Shown here one piece after another: positions 16,583 through 25,662 of a DNA stretch of 64,000 bases. The position numbers and the translations under genes were made by a program. Numbering within the stretch: the first letter of the stretch is position 1; each line of letters begins with the position of its first letter. The notes under the pieces are model-generated. The model did no database searches. It saw nothing but the letters and a program-made list of their open reading frames with translations, and had not been told where the DNA came from. This stretch comes from CAIUPE01 sp046091665 (lineage in GTDB: Bacteria > Pseudomonadota > Alphaproteobacteria > Rhizobiales > Beijerinckiaceae): NCBI GenBank assembly GCA_046091665.1, contig JBJTCD010000122.1, positions 1-64,000 on the forward strand, given 5' to 3'.

Positions 16583-17697
16583 ACGCGCATCGGCATCAGG
16601 ACGTAAAGTGCGCTCGCGCCTTCGCGATCCTGAATCAAAGTGGGTGAGCCTGAATCGGCTAATTTGATTAATGCCGTGTCGCCATCGAGTTCAGACGCGA
16701 TATCGAGGAGATAGCGCGCGTTAAAGCCAATCTCGAGTCCGGCCTGATCATAATCGACTTCGATTTCTTCAACCGCCGATCCCGATTCCGGATTGGTCAC
16801 GGACAAAGTGAGCTTGCCGTCATTGACCGCTAATTTTACCGCGCGCGTGCGTTCCGATGAAATCGTCGAGACACGATCAACCGCTGCCATGAAATCTGCT
16901 TTTTCAACGGTGAGCAATTTATCATTCGCGGTGGGAATTACGCGTTGATAATCGGGGAAGGTTCCGTCGATCAATTTCGTTGTCAAAACCACTTCGCCGA
17001 GTGTGAGACGAATTTTTGCTGCCGAGACTTCGATCATGACATCGTCGCCACCGGCTTCAACCAGCTTCAAGATTTCATTGACTGCCTTGCGCGGCACGAT
17101 GATGCCGGGCATGCCCGCCGAGCCTTGCGGAGCATCCGCTTCAACGCGCGCGAGACGATGACCATCGGTTGCGACGGCACGTAACATCGTGTGACCCATC
17201 ACATCGATCGTGTGAAAATAAATCCCGTTGAGATAATAGCGCGTCTCTTCGGTTGAGATCGCAAATTGTGTCTTTTCAATCAGGCGCCGCAATTCAGCAG
17301 CTGGAAGGCTGAATTTGTGATCAAGCGTTCCCGCGGCCAGATCAGGAAAATCGCTGTCAGGCAAAGTCTGCAATGTGAAGCGCGAACGGCCCGCGCGAAT
17401 GATCATCTGTGTCGCATCGCCCGAATTATCGAGTGAGACTTGCGCACCATCCGGCAATTTGCGGACGATTTCGTAGAACATATAAGCGGGTACGGTCGTC
17501 GCGCCCGGCGTTCCAATGTCAGCGGGAAACCGTTCGGTGACTTCAAGATCAAGATCGGTGGCTTTGAGATGCAGGCTGCCATCCGCCGCTTTGAGCAAAA
17601 TATTGGAAAGGATCGGAATCGTGTTCCGCCGTTCAACCACGCGGTGCACATGGCCCAAAGACTTGAGGAGCGCTGCTTTTTCGACAGTGACTTTCAT
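16579..17697 (-). CDS. dnaN: DNA polymerase III beta subunit (sliding clamp)
   Basis: This is a 372-residue beta clamp. It begins MKVTVEKAALLKSLGHVHRVVERRNTIPIL as in alphaproteobacterial DnaN and ends with ALYVLMPMRV, the conserved C-terminal hydrophobic tail (V-L-M-P-M-R) at the partner-binding cleft. It encircles DNA and tethers polymerase III. It follows dnaA by 162 bp and overlaps recF by four bases; the order dnaA-dnaN-recF is ancestral. Confidence 0.97.
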   Translation of the reverse strand: MKVTVEKAALLKSLGHVHRVVERRNTIPILSNILLKAADGSLHLKATDLDLEVTERFPADIGTPGATTVPAYMFYEIVRKLPDGAQVSLDNSGDATQMIIRAGRSRFTLQTLPDSDFPDLAAGTLDHKFSLPAAELRRLIEKTQFAISTEETRYYLNGIYFHTIDVMGHTMLRAVATDGHRLARVEADAPQGSAGMPGIIVPRKAVNEILKLVEAGGDDVMIEVSAAKIRLTLGEVVLTTKLIDGTFPDYQRVIPTANDKLLTVEKADFMAAVDRVSTISSERTRAVKLAVNDGKLTLSVTNPESGSAVEEIEVDYDQAGLEIGFNARYLLDIASELDGDTALIKLADSGSPTLIQDREGASALYVLMPMRV

Positions 17698-17859
17698 CGC
17701 CGACCTAGCTGATTTCTGGAAGAGTGATCCCCGACGGATTTGTCAGGTTGTTGAACGTGCCAGATCGAGCAAAGGTTATGCAAGATAAACTGGCAAGAGA
17801 GCGCTTGTTTTCGCCCTCTGGTCCACAGAATTCCCCGCTTTTTATGCGAAAAACGGCGC

Positions 17860-19353
17860 TTAGTCCTGCAGCATCCGCTTCAAAAGCTCGACATCGTCGC
17901 GCAAGCCATTGTCAGCCGCCACCGCGCCTTCGATCTTCCGGACGGCATGGAGCACCGTCGTGTGGTCACGACCGCCGAAGCGACGGCCAATTTCCGGAAG
18001 CGACCGCAAAGTGAGAACCTTGGCGAGATACATCGCGATCTGGCGGGGCTTCACGACGCCTGCCGAGCGACGCGAGGAGAGAATATCCGCGCGGCTGACA
18101 TTAAAATGGGTTGCGACCAATTTCTGGATGTCTTCGATTTTGACTTTTCTCGGTTCGCGCGCGCGGATGAGATCGCGGATGGCAGCCTCGGCCGCTTCCA
18201 CAGTCAAGGCGCCGCCTGTTAAAGTCGAATGGGCAAGCAAGCGATTGACCGCGCCATCAAGATCGCGACCATTTGAAACGATTGATTTTGCGACATAGGC
18301 AATCACATTCGCATTCACGTCGAAATTCGGCTGATGCTGTCTTGCACTTACGATGCGCGCTTCAATGATACGGATGCGGAGATTTTCATCAAGCGGTCCC
18401 ATCTCGACAACAAGACCACCAGCGAGACGCGACTTCACGCGCTCATCAAGACTTTCAAGATCTGAAGGTGGACGATCCGCCGCAATTACGATCTGACGAC
18501 CTGAATCAATCAGCGCGTTTAGTGTGTGGCAGAATTCCTGTTGGATCGATTTGCCTTGCAAGAATTGAACATCGTCGATGACGAGAAGATCAATGCCTCT
18601 CAAACGCTCTTTGAAATTGAGCGCCGTTTGCGCCTTCAAAGCGGCAACAAAACCATACATGAAACGATCAGCGGTCAGATAAATCACGCGACGGCCCTGC
18701 GCGATGGTTTCATGCGCGATCGCATGAAGAAGATGCGTCTTGCCGAGGCCAACGCCCGCGTGAATATAGAGTGGGTTATAGAGCGGTGCCTCACCAACGC
18801 CATTACCCGCAACACGTTCAGCAGCGGCATGCGCCAGCTGATTGGATTTGCCGACCAAGAAATTTGCAAAGGTCAAACGACGATCAAGCGGGGCGCCGCC
18901 AAGGGAGTCGGTTTCGCTTGTTGTGACGCGTTCGGTCGGTGTAGCCGCGTCTGATGGCGCGCGGTCGATTTGAACGCGGTCGCGCGTTGTTACCTCTGTC
19001 GCTTGCGGATTTTGTGCTTTTTGGACGGGCTTCTGTGTGGCACTGCGAACCGTGATCACAACCTCAGAGAGGCCAATAAATTCTTCAAAAACGAGCGCAC
19101 GCAAACGGTCGATATAATGCGATTGGATCCAGCTTTTTAAGAACCGTGTCGGCACCGAAAGATGCGCTGTTTCACCGGAGAGCCCTGATAATTCGAGACG
19201 ACCAAACCAGCTCGAAAAAACATCATCACCCAATTCGGCGCGCAAGCGGCGACGAACACGATCCCATGATGCGTCATGGTCCACGGTTTTAGCGATGGTC
19301 GGCTCAGCGGAGAGGAGAGCAGAAGAATGCGACATCAAACCAACCTGAACCAT
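17860..19353 (-). CDS. dnaA: Chromosomal replication initiator DnaA
   Basis: This 497-residue protein has an N-terminal domain I with WDRVRRRLRAELGDDVFSSWF, a variable linker ~105-155, the AAA+ domain with Walker A GVGLGKTH (200-207) and Walker B LLVIDDVQFLQ near 263, and the C-terminal DNA-binding domain with the signature GGRDHTTVLHAVRKIE. It binds DnaA boxes, opens oriC and acts as a cell-cycle transcription factor in alphaproteobacteria. The start at 19353 is the longest; ATG 19335 (six codons later) is an alternative and neither has a clear ribosome-binding site. The start is preceded by 813 bp without a gene. Confidence 0.97.
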   Translation of the reverse strand: MVQVGLMSHSSALLSAEPTIAKTVDHDASWDRVRRRLRAELGDDVFSSWFGRLELSGLSGETAHLSVPTRFLKSWIQSHYIDRLRALVFEEFIGLSEVVITVRSATQKPVQKAQNPQATEVTTRDRVQIDRAPSDAATPTERVTTSETDSLGGAPLDRRLTFANFLVGKSNQLAHAAAERVAGNGVGEAPLYNPLYIHAGVGLGKTHLLHAIAHETIAQGRRVIYLTADRFMYGFVAALKAQTALNFKERLRGIDLLVIDDVQFLQGKSIQQEFCHTLNALIDSGRQIVIAADRPPSDLESLDERVKSRLAGGLVVEMGPLDENLRIRIIEARIVSARQHQPNFDVNANVIAYVAKSIVSNGRDLDGAVNRLLAHSTLTGGALTVEAAEAAIRDLIRAREPRKVKIEDIQKLVATHFNVSRADILSSRRSAGVVKPRQIAMYLAKVLTLRSLPEIGRRFGGRDHTTVLHAVRKIEGAVAADNGLRDDVELLKRMLQD

Positions 19354-19828
19354 AGAGAAACGAAGAGCGTTATTTCGGCTTTTTTTACGATCAACAAAAT
19401 GAGCCGGTAGAGTTCGGTGTCTGGCTTTGTGCGGTCAAGATCCCGTTACAGGTTTCGTTCTCGTCAAAGACACCGTTCATTTTTACGCTTCCTTCTTTCA
19501 CATCCCCATCATCCAAAACGCGATCAGATTCGATCTTGTCGTCTCGTATGATCCCTCCAGCGACGTTGGTAACGTCACCCGCACACACATGTCTCTCGCT
19601 TCGACAAAAGAAGACCATACCCCAAAAGGAGTTGATCACCTCAACCATCAGGAGAGACCGTTCGCCGAAACCCGACGAACGAGAGGGACGTTACACACGC
19701 ACCCGAGCCCACGCAACGTTCAAAACTCAACCAGAAGTCGAAATCTATCTTAAAGACCGTGCTTACGACCCTACATTCAGCCCGTCTTTTGGTCCAACGC
19801 CTTGGTGTTATTAAGATTTCTTTAATGA

Positions 19829-19872
19829 CTGCGAACGCGCAAATTTTTTTAATTTTTTTTTCGCGTTCGTAG
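19829..19872. repeat. Inverted repeat with AT-only loop
   Basis: CTGCGAACGCG (19829-19839) is complementary to CGCGTTCGTAG (19862-19872) over 11 bp with one G-T pair. The 22-base interval is one C followed only by A and T, with T runs of seven and nine. The T-run lies in the loop, not after the stem, so it is not a normal terminator. Confidence 0.7.
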
Positions 19873-20082
19873 CGCCATGGCCGTTGCGGCCCATGATGAC
19901 CGCTCGCTTTTTCCTTTATCGGCTAACGCATTGATTTTCAGTTATATTTTCTGACCACTTTTTGTCATCGCTTTGTCGCATGAACCAAATTTTGATGTCC
20001 AATGTGTCAAGCAAAAAATATTTGATGAGGTGAAATAAATCGCTTGCGATTGAAAGAAGAAACGCGATCAGAATTGAGAAAC

Positions 20083-20107
20083 AAAAAAGCCCCGCTTCAG
20101 CGAGGCT
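20083..20107 (-). terminator. rpsT terminator
   Basis: On the minus strand AGCCTCGC-TGAA-GCGGGGCT forms an 8-bp stem with one U-G pair, followed by TTTTTTG. The wobble is U-G only in minus-strand RNA (it is a C-A mismatch in plus-strand RNA), which supports the direction. It lies ~60 bp after the rpsT stop. Confidence 0.85.
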
Positions 20108-20166
20108 CTTTTCATTTTTTAGTTGTATCAAGAAATGTCTGTGCTGCAGGCGTTTCTTTCATTCGC

Positions 20167-20433
20167 TCACTTGGCTGCAGCGCTCGCGGCTTTCGCAAGA
20201 CGCGACACTTTGCGTGAAGCGGTCTTCTTATGCATCACGCCCTTTTGAGCGGCGCGCATCAATTCCGGCTCGGCAAGTTTCAGCGCTTCCGAAGCGGCGG
20301 CCTTGTCACCAACCTTCAACGCTTCTTCGACCTTCTTTACGTAAGTGCGCACGCGTGAACGACGGCTGCGATTGACGGCCGTGCGGGCTTCAATTTTACG
20401 GGTGGCCTTTTTGGCCGATTTCGTATTCGCCAT
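20167..20433 (-). CDS. rpsT: 30S ribosomal protein S20
   Basis: This 88-residue, very basic protein starts MANTKSAKKATRKIEARTA and contains NRSRRSRVRTYVKKVEEAL and KGVMHKKTASRKVSRLAK, the standard S20 pattern. It binds 16S rRNA early in small-subunit assembly. It is a single gene with its own terminator. It commonly sits next to dnaA in Rhizobiales, as here. Confidence 0.97.
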   Translation of the reverse strand: MANTKSAKKATRKIEARTAVNRSRRSRVRTYVKKVEEALKVGDKAAASEALKLAEPELMRAAQKGVMHKKTASRKVSRLAKAASAAAK

Positions 20434-20586
20434 GTTAAGTCCTCAAGACAAAATCGATGCGTTCAACCCAGCGACGATCTCTTTTGTCTATGGTTTGAAA
20501 TTCAACCGGACTGAGCTTCACAACTGATAGGCTGTCCGTTTCGTGGCGGGTCTCTTAGCGGCTCGGGCCTTGGCCGTCAATGACCC

Positions 20587-21387
20587 TCAGCCCGGAAATG
20601 GCATAAAGGCGAAGAGCCAATGGAGCGGATTGGCGGGATCTGCCAGCATTTTGATCGATAGCGCGCAGCAGGTGATGACGATCAGTGGGCGGATCAGACG
20701 TGCCCCTTGCTGGACGGCAAGATGCGATCCGATCTGGGCGCCCGTGATCGAGGCAAGCCCCATGGCGAGACCCAAGGGCCAGTGAACCGCTCCGGCGATC
20801 GAATAGACGATCAGCGAGCCGAGATTGGAGCCGCCATTCAGGACCTTGGCCATGGCGGTCATCCGCGTGATGCCGAGACCCAGGAGGCCGATCAGGACAG
20901 CAGCATAGAATGATCCTGCCCCAGGGCCCAAAAACCCGTCATAGAGGGCGAGCGGCGGAATGATGAGGCTCAGAAAGACGGGCAGCGTCACCCGGGCTTT
21001 TCGGTCGGCATCGCCCACGCCCCGCATCAGGCCGAAATAGAGCGCCACGGTGATCAAAAGGATCGGAATCAGTGCCGCGATGACAACTTTTGAGAAAAAC
21101 TGTATCAAAAGCGCGCCGCAACCCCCAAAAACAAGAGCAACGAGGCCCATTGGTATGCTGGCACGCCATTCAATGAGCCCCTTGCGTCCATAGGTGACGA
21201 GAGCCGAGACAATCGACAATGTCCCCTGCACTTTGTTGGTAGCCACCGCGGTTACGGGATCGACCCCGGCAATTAGAAGGGCAGGGACCGTCAAGAGACC
21301 ACCCCCTCCGGCGATGGAGTCGATGAATCCGGCGAGGAAGGCGGTTCCCGTCAGAAGCGCGATCGTATCCCATTCAAGTCCTGACAT
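20587..21387 (-). CDS. TSUP family (TauE/SafE) membrane permease
   Basis: This 266-residue integral membrane protein has about eight hydrophobic helices. The TSUP repeat is visible as FLAGFIDSIAGGGGLLTVPALL at the N-terminus and GAGSFYAAVLIGLLGLGITRMTAMAKVLN in the second half, ending with the family phrase ITGAQIGSHLAVQQGARLIRPLI. Members move sulfite, sulfonates or other organic anions; the substrate is unknown. It lies 17 bp downstream of an enoyl-CoA hydratase gene on the same strand, and the two may be co-transcribed. Confidence 0.88.
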   Translation of the reverse strand: MSGLEWDTIALLTGTAFLAGFIDSIAGGGGLLTVPALLIAGVDPVTAVATNKVQGTLSIVSALVTYGRKGLIEWRASIPMGLVALVFGGCGALLIQFFSKVVIAALIPILLITVALYFGLMRGVGDADRKARVTLPVFLSLIIPPLALYDGFLGPGAGSFYAAVLIGLLGLGITRMTAMAKVLNGGSNLGSLIVYSIAGAVHWPLGLAMGLASITGAQIGSHLAVQQGARLIRPLIVITCCALSIKMLADPANPLHWLFAFMPFPG

Positions 21388-21404
21388 CGGAAATGGACCC
21401 GACG

Positions 21405-22178
21405 TCAGTTTTGAGAGAAACGCGGCGGCCGTTTTTCAACAAAGGCTGCCATGCCTTCCTTTTGATCTTCGGTCGCAAAGAGGGATTGGAAAAGCCGCCG
21501 CTCGACAAGGAGCCCTTCCGAGAGGCTGGTCTCAAAGGCGCGATTGATTGCTTCCTTGGCCATGAGGACGCTGGTGCGTCCTAAAGAGGCGATTTGATTG
21601 GCGGTCTTCAGCGCATCCTCGATAAGATCAGCGGCAGGCACAATGCGGGCAACGAGGCCTGCGCGCTCGGCTTCCGCTGCATCCATCATGCGCCCTGTAA
21701 GGCAAAGCTCCATCGCTTTCGATTTACCAATCGCACGGGTCAAACGTTGCGAGCCACCAACGCCCGGAATGATGCCGAGTTTGATTTCCGGTTGTCCAAA
21801 TTTTGCAGTATCGGCCGCCAGAATGAAATCGCACATCATGGCCAATTCACATCCGCCGCCTAAGGCAAAACCGGCGACAGCGGCGATGATGGGTTTGCGT
21901 TTCCGCGCAACCCGATCCCATGAGGTGACAAAATCATCGAGATAGGTTGAAGGAAAAGTCAGATCCTTCATTTCTTTAATATCCGCACCTGCCGCAAAGG
22001 CTTTCTCCGAGCCTGTGATGACGGTCGCACCAATATCAGGATCACGCTCAAACGCATCGAGCGCTTGATCAAGCTCCGAGATCAAAAGACTGTTTAATGC
22101 GTTGAGCGCATCAGGGCGATGAAGGGTAATCAATCCAGCTTTGTCGCGCGTCTCGACCTTGAGGGTCTGATAGGACAT
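21405..22178 (-). CDS. Enoyl-CoA hydratase
   Basis: This crotonase-fold enzyme has 257 residues from ATG 22178. AAGGAG lies 8 bp before that ATG, whereas a GTG at 22187 would sit inside the ribosome-binding site. Oxyanion-hole segments are EKAFAAGADIKEM and AGFALGGGCELAMMCD. The two catalytic glutamates of true hydratases are seen in QPEIKLGIIPGVGGSQRL (E of PEIKLG) and nearby. It hydrates trans-2-enoyl-CoA to 3-hydroxyacyl-CoA in fatty-acid beta-oxidation or related routes. Confidence 0.9.
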   Translation of the reverse strand: MSYQTLKVETRDKAGLITLHRPDALNALNSLLISELDQALDAFERDPDIGATVITGSEKAFAAGADIKEMKDLTFPSTYLDDFVTSWDRVARKRKPIIAAVAGFALGGGCELAMMCDFILAADTAKFGQPEIKLGIIPGVGGSQRLTRAIGKSKAMELCLTGRMMDAAEAERAGLVARIVPAADLIEDALKTANQIASLGRTSVLMAKEAINRAFETSLSEGLLVERRLFQSLFATEDQKEGMAAFVEKRPPRFSQN

Positions 22179-22272
22179 ATTTCGCACTCCTTATCGATAC
22201 AGGACTGATCCACTCATCACCACGTGACTGCTAGCGGCTTGTCGCATTTTGTTCAAGTATGCCAACGCTTTC

Positions 22273-23154
22273 TTATTTTTGACATTTCGGACAATAAAAG
22301 GTTGATCTTCCCGATTGCACGAGTCTCTTAATGACGCCCCCGCATGATTTTGTGAGGCAGTTTTCACCTTCGCGATCATAAACGCGGAAGCGATGTTGGA
22401 AATATCCGAGTGATCCATCTGTTTGTGCGAAATCGCGCAATGAGGATCCGCCTGCTTCTACCGCTTCATTCAACACATCACGGATAATCTCAGCGAGTTC
22501 ATCGGCTTTTTCTTTCATCGCACCGCGCACGGAGGAAAGTGTGCCCGCACGCCTTTTGGGTGAAAGCCCCGCGCGATAAAGCGCTTCGCAGACATAGATA
22601 TTGCCAAGCCCTGCGATCAAACTTTGATCGAGAAGCGCAGCCTTAAGCGGCGCTTTTTTTCCTTCAAACAGAGTGCGAATGCGATCTCCATTAAGTTCAT
22701 TACCGAGCGGCTCAAGTCCCATGGATTTGAAAGGGCGCGAGGTTTCAATTGAATGGCGTGGCTGCAAATCCATAAAGCCGAAGCGTCGCGGGTCATTATA
22801 TATAATGCGTGCGCCGCTCTCGAGATGAAAGACGACATGATCGTGAAGAGCCGTGCCGCCGGTATCATGATGAAAAACGCCCGGGCTTTGCTTTTGTGTG
22901 GGATCAATAATCGTAAAGCGGCCGCTCATGCCAAGATGCATGATCAGCACTTCGCCGGAAGAAAGATCGACGAGAAGATATTTGGCCCGCCGCCCGAGGC
23001 TTAAGACGCTCTGTCCTTCAAGCCGCTCCCGGAAGCGGGGCGGGAAGGGAAAGCGTAAATCCGGCCGGTTTTGCTCAACCCGCACGAGGCGCTGCCCGGT
23101 CATCACGGGCTCAAGCCCACGGCGTACGGTTTCAACTTCGGGCAATTCGGGCAT
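22273..23154 (-). CDS. mutM: Formamidopyrimidine-DNA glycosylase MutM
   Basis: This 293-residue bifunctional glycosylase/AP lyase removes 8-oxoguanine. The start at 23154 is fixed by biology: the mature enzyme must begin Pro-Glu-Leu-Pro-Glu-Val, with Pro2 as the nucleophile and Glu3 as the acid, so the longer frame from 23178 is wrong. QSLIAGLGNIYVCEALYRAGLSP is the H2TH region. The C-terminal zinc finger has cysteines in a CX4C...CPKC arrangement, as in other alphaproteobacteria. It is divergent from ubiE. Confidence 0.96.
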   Translation of the reverse strand: MPELPEVETVRRGLEPVMTGQRLVRVEQNRPDLRFPFPPRFRERLEGQSVLSLGRRAKYLLVDLSSGEVLIMHLGMSGRFTIIDPTQKQSPGVFHHDTGGTALHDHVVFHLESGARIIYNDPRRFGFMDLQPRHSIETSRPFKSMGLEPLGNELNGDRIRTLFEGKKAPLKAALLDQSLIAGLGNIYVCEALYRAGLSPKRRAGTLSSVRGAMKEKADELAEIIRDVLNEAVEAGGSSLRDFAQTDGSLGYFQHRFRVYDREGENCLTKSCGGVIKRLVQSGRSTFYCPKCQK

Positions 23155-23235
23155 GGCGGGTCCTTCCGGCTCCGGCATAGCGTCTTGACGCGCGTTCCGC
23201 TATGGTCTTGATCGCAAAGGAAATCGAGGCGGTTG

Positions 23236-24027
23236 ATGGTGAATATGCAGGAAAATCTGGCAACAGAGGGCAGAAGCGACGACGCGGCCGAGACCCATTT
23301 CGGCTTTTCCTCTGTCCGTTTGGGCCAGAAACAGGCGCTCGTCGATGATGTGTTCCACAAAGTCGCGCGCCGCTATGATGTGATGAATGACCTCATGTCT
23401 TTCGGGCTGCATCGCGCCTGGAAAGCCGCACTTGTCTCCACGTTGCGGCCCCCGCGCACGCGGCCTTTTCATCTTCTCGATGTGGCGGGCGGAACCGGTG
23501 ATATTTCTTTCCGTGTGTTGGAAGCGGCAGGGCCGCAAGCCAAAGCGACCGTACTCGATATCAATGGCGATATGCTCGAAGTGGGGCGCGACCGCACGCC
23601 AAAAGCTTTGAAAGATCGTATCGATTTTGTGCAAGGCAATGCCGAAGACCTGCCTTTGCCTGATAAAAATTTTGATGCCTACACAATCGCTTTTGGCATT
23701 CGCAATGTCCCGCGTATTGATCGCGCGCTTTCAGAAGCGCATCGTGTGTTGAAACGCGGCGGGCGTTTCTTATGCCTCGAATTTTCGAATGTCGATGTGC
23801 CGGGCCTTGATAAGATTTACGATGCATTCTCTTTTAAGGTCATTCCGCCGATGGGGAAACTCGTCACGGGCGATGCCGAACCCTACCAATATCTTGTCGA
23901 GTCGATCCGTCGCTTTCCAACGCCCGCGCGGTTTACATCCATGATTGAAGCGGCAGGCTTTGGTCGCGTGACATCGCGTCCGATGTCGGGGGGCATTGTT
24001 CAGCTTCATTCGGCGTGGAAGATATAA
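23236..24027 (+). CDS. ubiE: Demethylmenaquinone/ubiquinone C-methyltransferase UbiE
   Basis: This 263-residue class I SAM methyltransferase has LLDVAGGTGDISFRVLE (motif I, ~residues 75-91), NAEDLPLPDKNFDAYTIAFGIRNV, and the UbiE signatures YDVMNDLMSFGLHRAWK and LKRGGRFLCLEFS. It methylates the quinone ring in ubiquinone synthesis. I chose ATG 23236, with GAGG ~6 bp upstream, over the TTG one codon before. It overlaps or abuts ubiB, so the pair is coupled. Confidence 0.95.
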   Translation: MVNMQENLATEGRSDDAAETHFGFSSVRLGQKQALVDDVFHKVARRYDVMNDLMSFGLHRAWKAALVSTLRPPRTRPFHLLDVAGGTGDISFRVLEAAGPQAKATVLDINGDMLEVGRDRTPKALKDRIDFVQGNAEDLPLPDKNFDAYTIAFGIRNVPRIDRALSEAHRVLKRGGRFLCLEFSNVDVPGLDKIYDAFSFKVIPPMGKLVTGDAEPYQYLVESIRRFPTPARFTSMIEAAGFGRVTSRPMSGGIVQLHSAWKI

Positions 24028-24037
24028 GGTCGAGCCC

Positions 24038-25609
24038 GTGCGATTTGCCCCGATCCATCTTTTGCGTTTGATGCGTGTTGGTTTTGTGCTCGCGCGCGAA
24101 GGTGCTTTTGCGCTGGTCGATCCGCGCGAAGCTCCTGCAGGTGTTGGTGCGCTGGTGCGCCTTGCGCGTCTTTTTGAAAAGCGCGGCGCCGCATCAAGCG
24201 CTGAAGGATTAGTCGCTGCGCTTACACGTTTGGGCCCATCTTATATCAAGCTTGGCCAATTTATGGCGACGCGTCCCGACGTTGTCGGTGTGCGTGTCGC
24301 GCGTGATCTTGAACGATTGCAGGATCGTATTCCGCCTTTCGGTCGTGCGGCGGCGGTGAAAGAAATTGAAGCGTCATTCGGCAAGCCGCTTGATGCGCTT
24401 TATTCCGATCTCAGCGAACCCATTGCGGCAGCGTCAATTGCGCAAGTGCATCGCGCACGCACGCGTGAAGGCGTAACCGTTGCTGTGAAAGTATTACGCC
24501 CCGGTGTGCGCACGCGGTTTCGCCGTGACCTCGCCGCGATGGCTTATGCCGCAGAAGTGATGGAAGAGTTTTCGGCCGAAGCGCGACGTTTAAAATTTGT
24601 CGATGTCGTTGAAACATTAAAGCGCTCTGTGACGATGGAGATGGATCTTCGTCTCGAAGCGGCGGCTCTGTCGGAAATGGCCGAGAATGCGCGCGAAGAC
24701 GCAGAATTTCATGTGCCCTCCGTCAATTGGGATTTGACCGCGCGCGATGTCGTGACGATGGAATGGATCGACGGCATTCCGCTCCATGATCTTGATGCGA
24801 TTGTTACGGCCGGTCATGATCGTGTCGGGCTTGGTCGCATCGTCATTCAATCCTTTTTGCGCCATGCTTTGCGGGACGGATTTTTTCACGCGGATATGCA
24901 TCCAGGCAATTTATTCGTCGATCCCGCTGGCAGACTCTGCGCCGTTGATTTCGGCATCATGGGTCGCTTGGGGCCGCGCGAAAGACGCTTTCTCGCAGAA
25001 ATTCTTCTTGGTTTTATCACGCGCAATTATCGCCGCGTGGCGGAAGTGCATTTTGAAGCGGGTTATGTGCCGATGCATCATTCGGTTGATGATTTCGCGC
25101 AAGCCATCCGTGCGATCGGCGAGCCCATTCATCAACGCTCCGCCGATCAGATTTCAATGGCGAAATTGTTGACGCTTCTTTTTGAAGTGACCGGCCTCTT
25201 CGATATGCGCACGCGCACAGAGCTTGTGATGCTGCAAAAGACGATGGTGGTTGTCGAAGGTGTCGCGCGTTCGCTTGATCCGCATTTGAATATGTGGACC
25301 ACGGCAGAGCCCGTTGTTCGCGAATGGATCGAACGCAATCTCGGCCCGTTGGGTCGCATTGAAGATGTTGGTCGCGGTGCCGTCTCCCTTGCCTCCATGA
25401 TTGGTCATCTGCCGTCACTCGCGCAAAAAGCCGAGACGCTGATCAATCATATCAATGAAGCGAGTGAGAAGGGTTTTCCGCTGGACGCGCGCTCAATCGC
25501 CAATATTGGCAAAGCGGAAGCCGAGCGTAATCGTTGGGGCAATGCTGCTTTATGGGTGATTGCGGCGGTGTTGGTGGTGTTTGCGTTCCGTTTTTTCAGT
25601 TTTCACTAG
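24038..25609 (+). CDS. ubiB: Ubiquinone biosynthesis regulatory protein kinase UbiB
   Basis: This ABC1/UbiB atypical kinase-like protein has the family KxGQ motif in LGPSYIKLGQFMATRPD, the Ala-rich loop SEPIAAASIAQVHRA replacing the kinase G-loop, HADMHPGNLFVD as the catalytic loop and CAVDFGIMGRL as the DFG-like site. Two hydrophobic C-terminal segments end the protein (AALWVIAAVLVVFAFRFF). It is needed for ubiquinone synthesis. The start is uncertain: GTG 24038, preceded by AAGG at the ubiE stop, or TTG 23996, which would overlap ubiE by 32 bp. Confidence 0.93.
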   Translation: MRFAPIHLLRLMRVGFVLAREGAFALVDPREAPAGVGALVRLARLFEKRGAASSAEGLVAALTRLGPSYIKLGQFMATRPDVVGVRVARDLERLQDRIPPFGRAAAVKEIEASFGKPLDALYSDLSEPIAAASIAQVHRARTREGVTVAVKVLRPGVRTRFRRDLAAMAYAAEVMEEFSAEARRLKFVDVVETLKRSVTMEMDLRLEAAALSEMAENAREDAEFHVPSVNWDLTARDVVTMEWIDGIPLHDLDAIVTAGHDRVGLGRIVIQSFLRHALRDGFFHADMHPGNLFVDPAGRLCAVDFGIMGRLGPRERRFLAEILLGFITRNYRRVAEVHFEAGYVPMHHSVDDFAQAIRAIGEPIHQRSADQISMAKLLTLLFEVTGLFDMRTRTELVMLQKTMVVVEGVARSLDPHLNMWTTAEPVVREWIERNLGPLGRIEDVGRGAVSLASMIGHLPSLAQKAETLINHINEASEKGFPLDARSIANIGKAEAERNRWGNAALWVIAAVLVVFAFRFFSFH

Positions 25610-25662
25610 CTCGTAGAAGCGTAATGCTTTTTTCGAGTTAATTTAAAGATGGGTCGAAGATC

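Larger units (their letters stand above)
19354..20166. other. 813-bp intergenic region between dnaA and rpsT
   Basis: I see no convincing gene here. Short frames at 19391-19648 and 19916-20131 lack family resemblance; the second overlaps the rpsT terminator. The region holds the dnaA leader and promoter, an 11-bp inverted repeat with an AT-only loop (19829-19872), an AT-rich tract around 19840-19861 and the rpsT terminator (20083-20107). No good DnaA box was found, so evidence that it is oriC is weak. A single GANTC site (GATTC, 19527-19531) was noticed. Confidence 0.6.

Noticed and set aside
19391..19648. 85-residue open frame upstream of dnaA
   Set aside because: No family resemblance and no ribosome-binding site; more likely the dnaA leader.
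19916..20131. 71-residue open frame next to rpsT
   Set aside because: It overlaps the rpsT terminator and has the composition of AT-rich non-coding DNA.
19354..20166. Chromosomal origin of replication
   Set aside because: The gap is long and next to dnaA, but I found no cluster of DnaA boxes. In many alphaproteobacteria oriC lies elsewhere. Genome-wide GC skew is needed.
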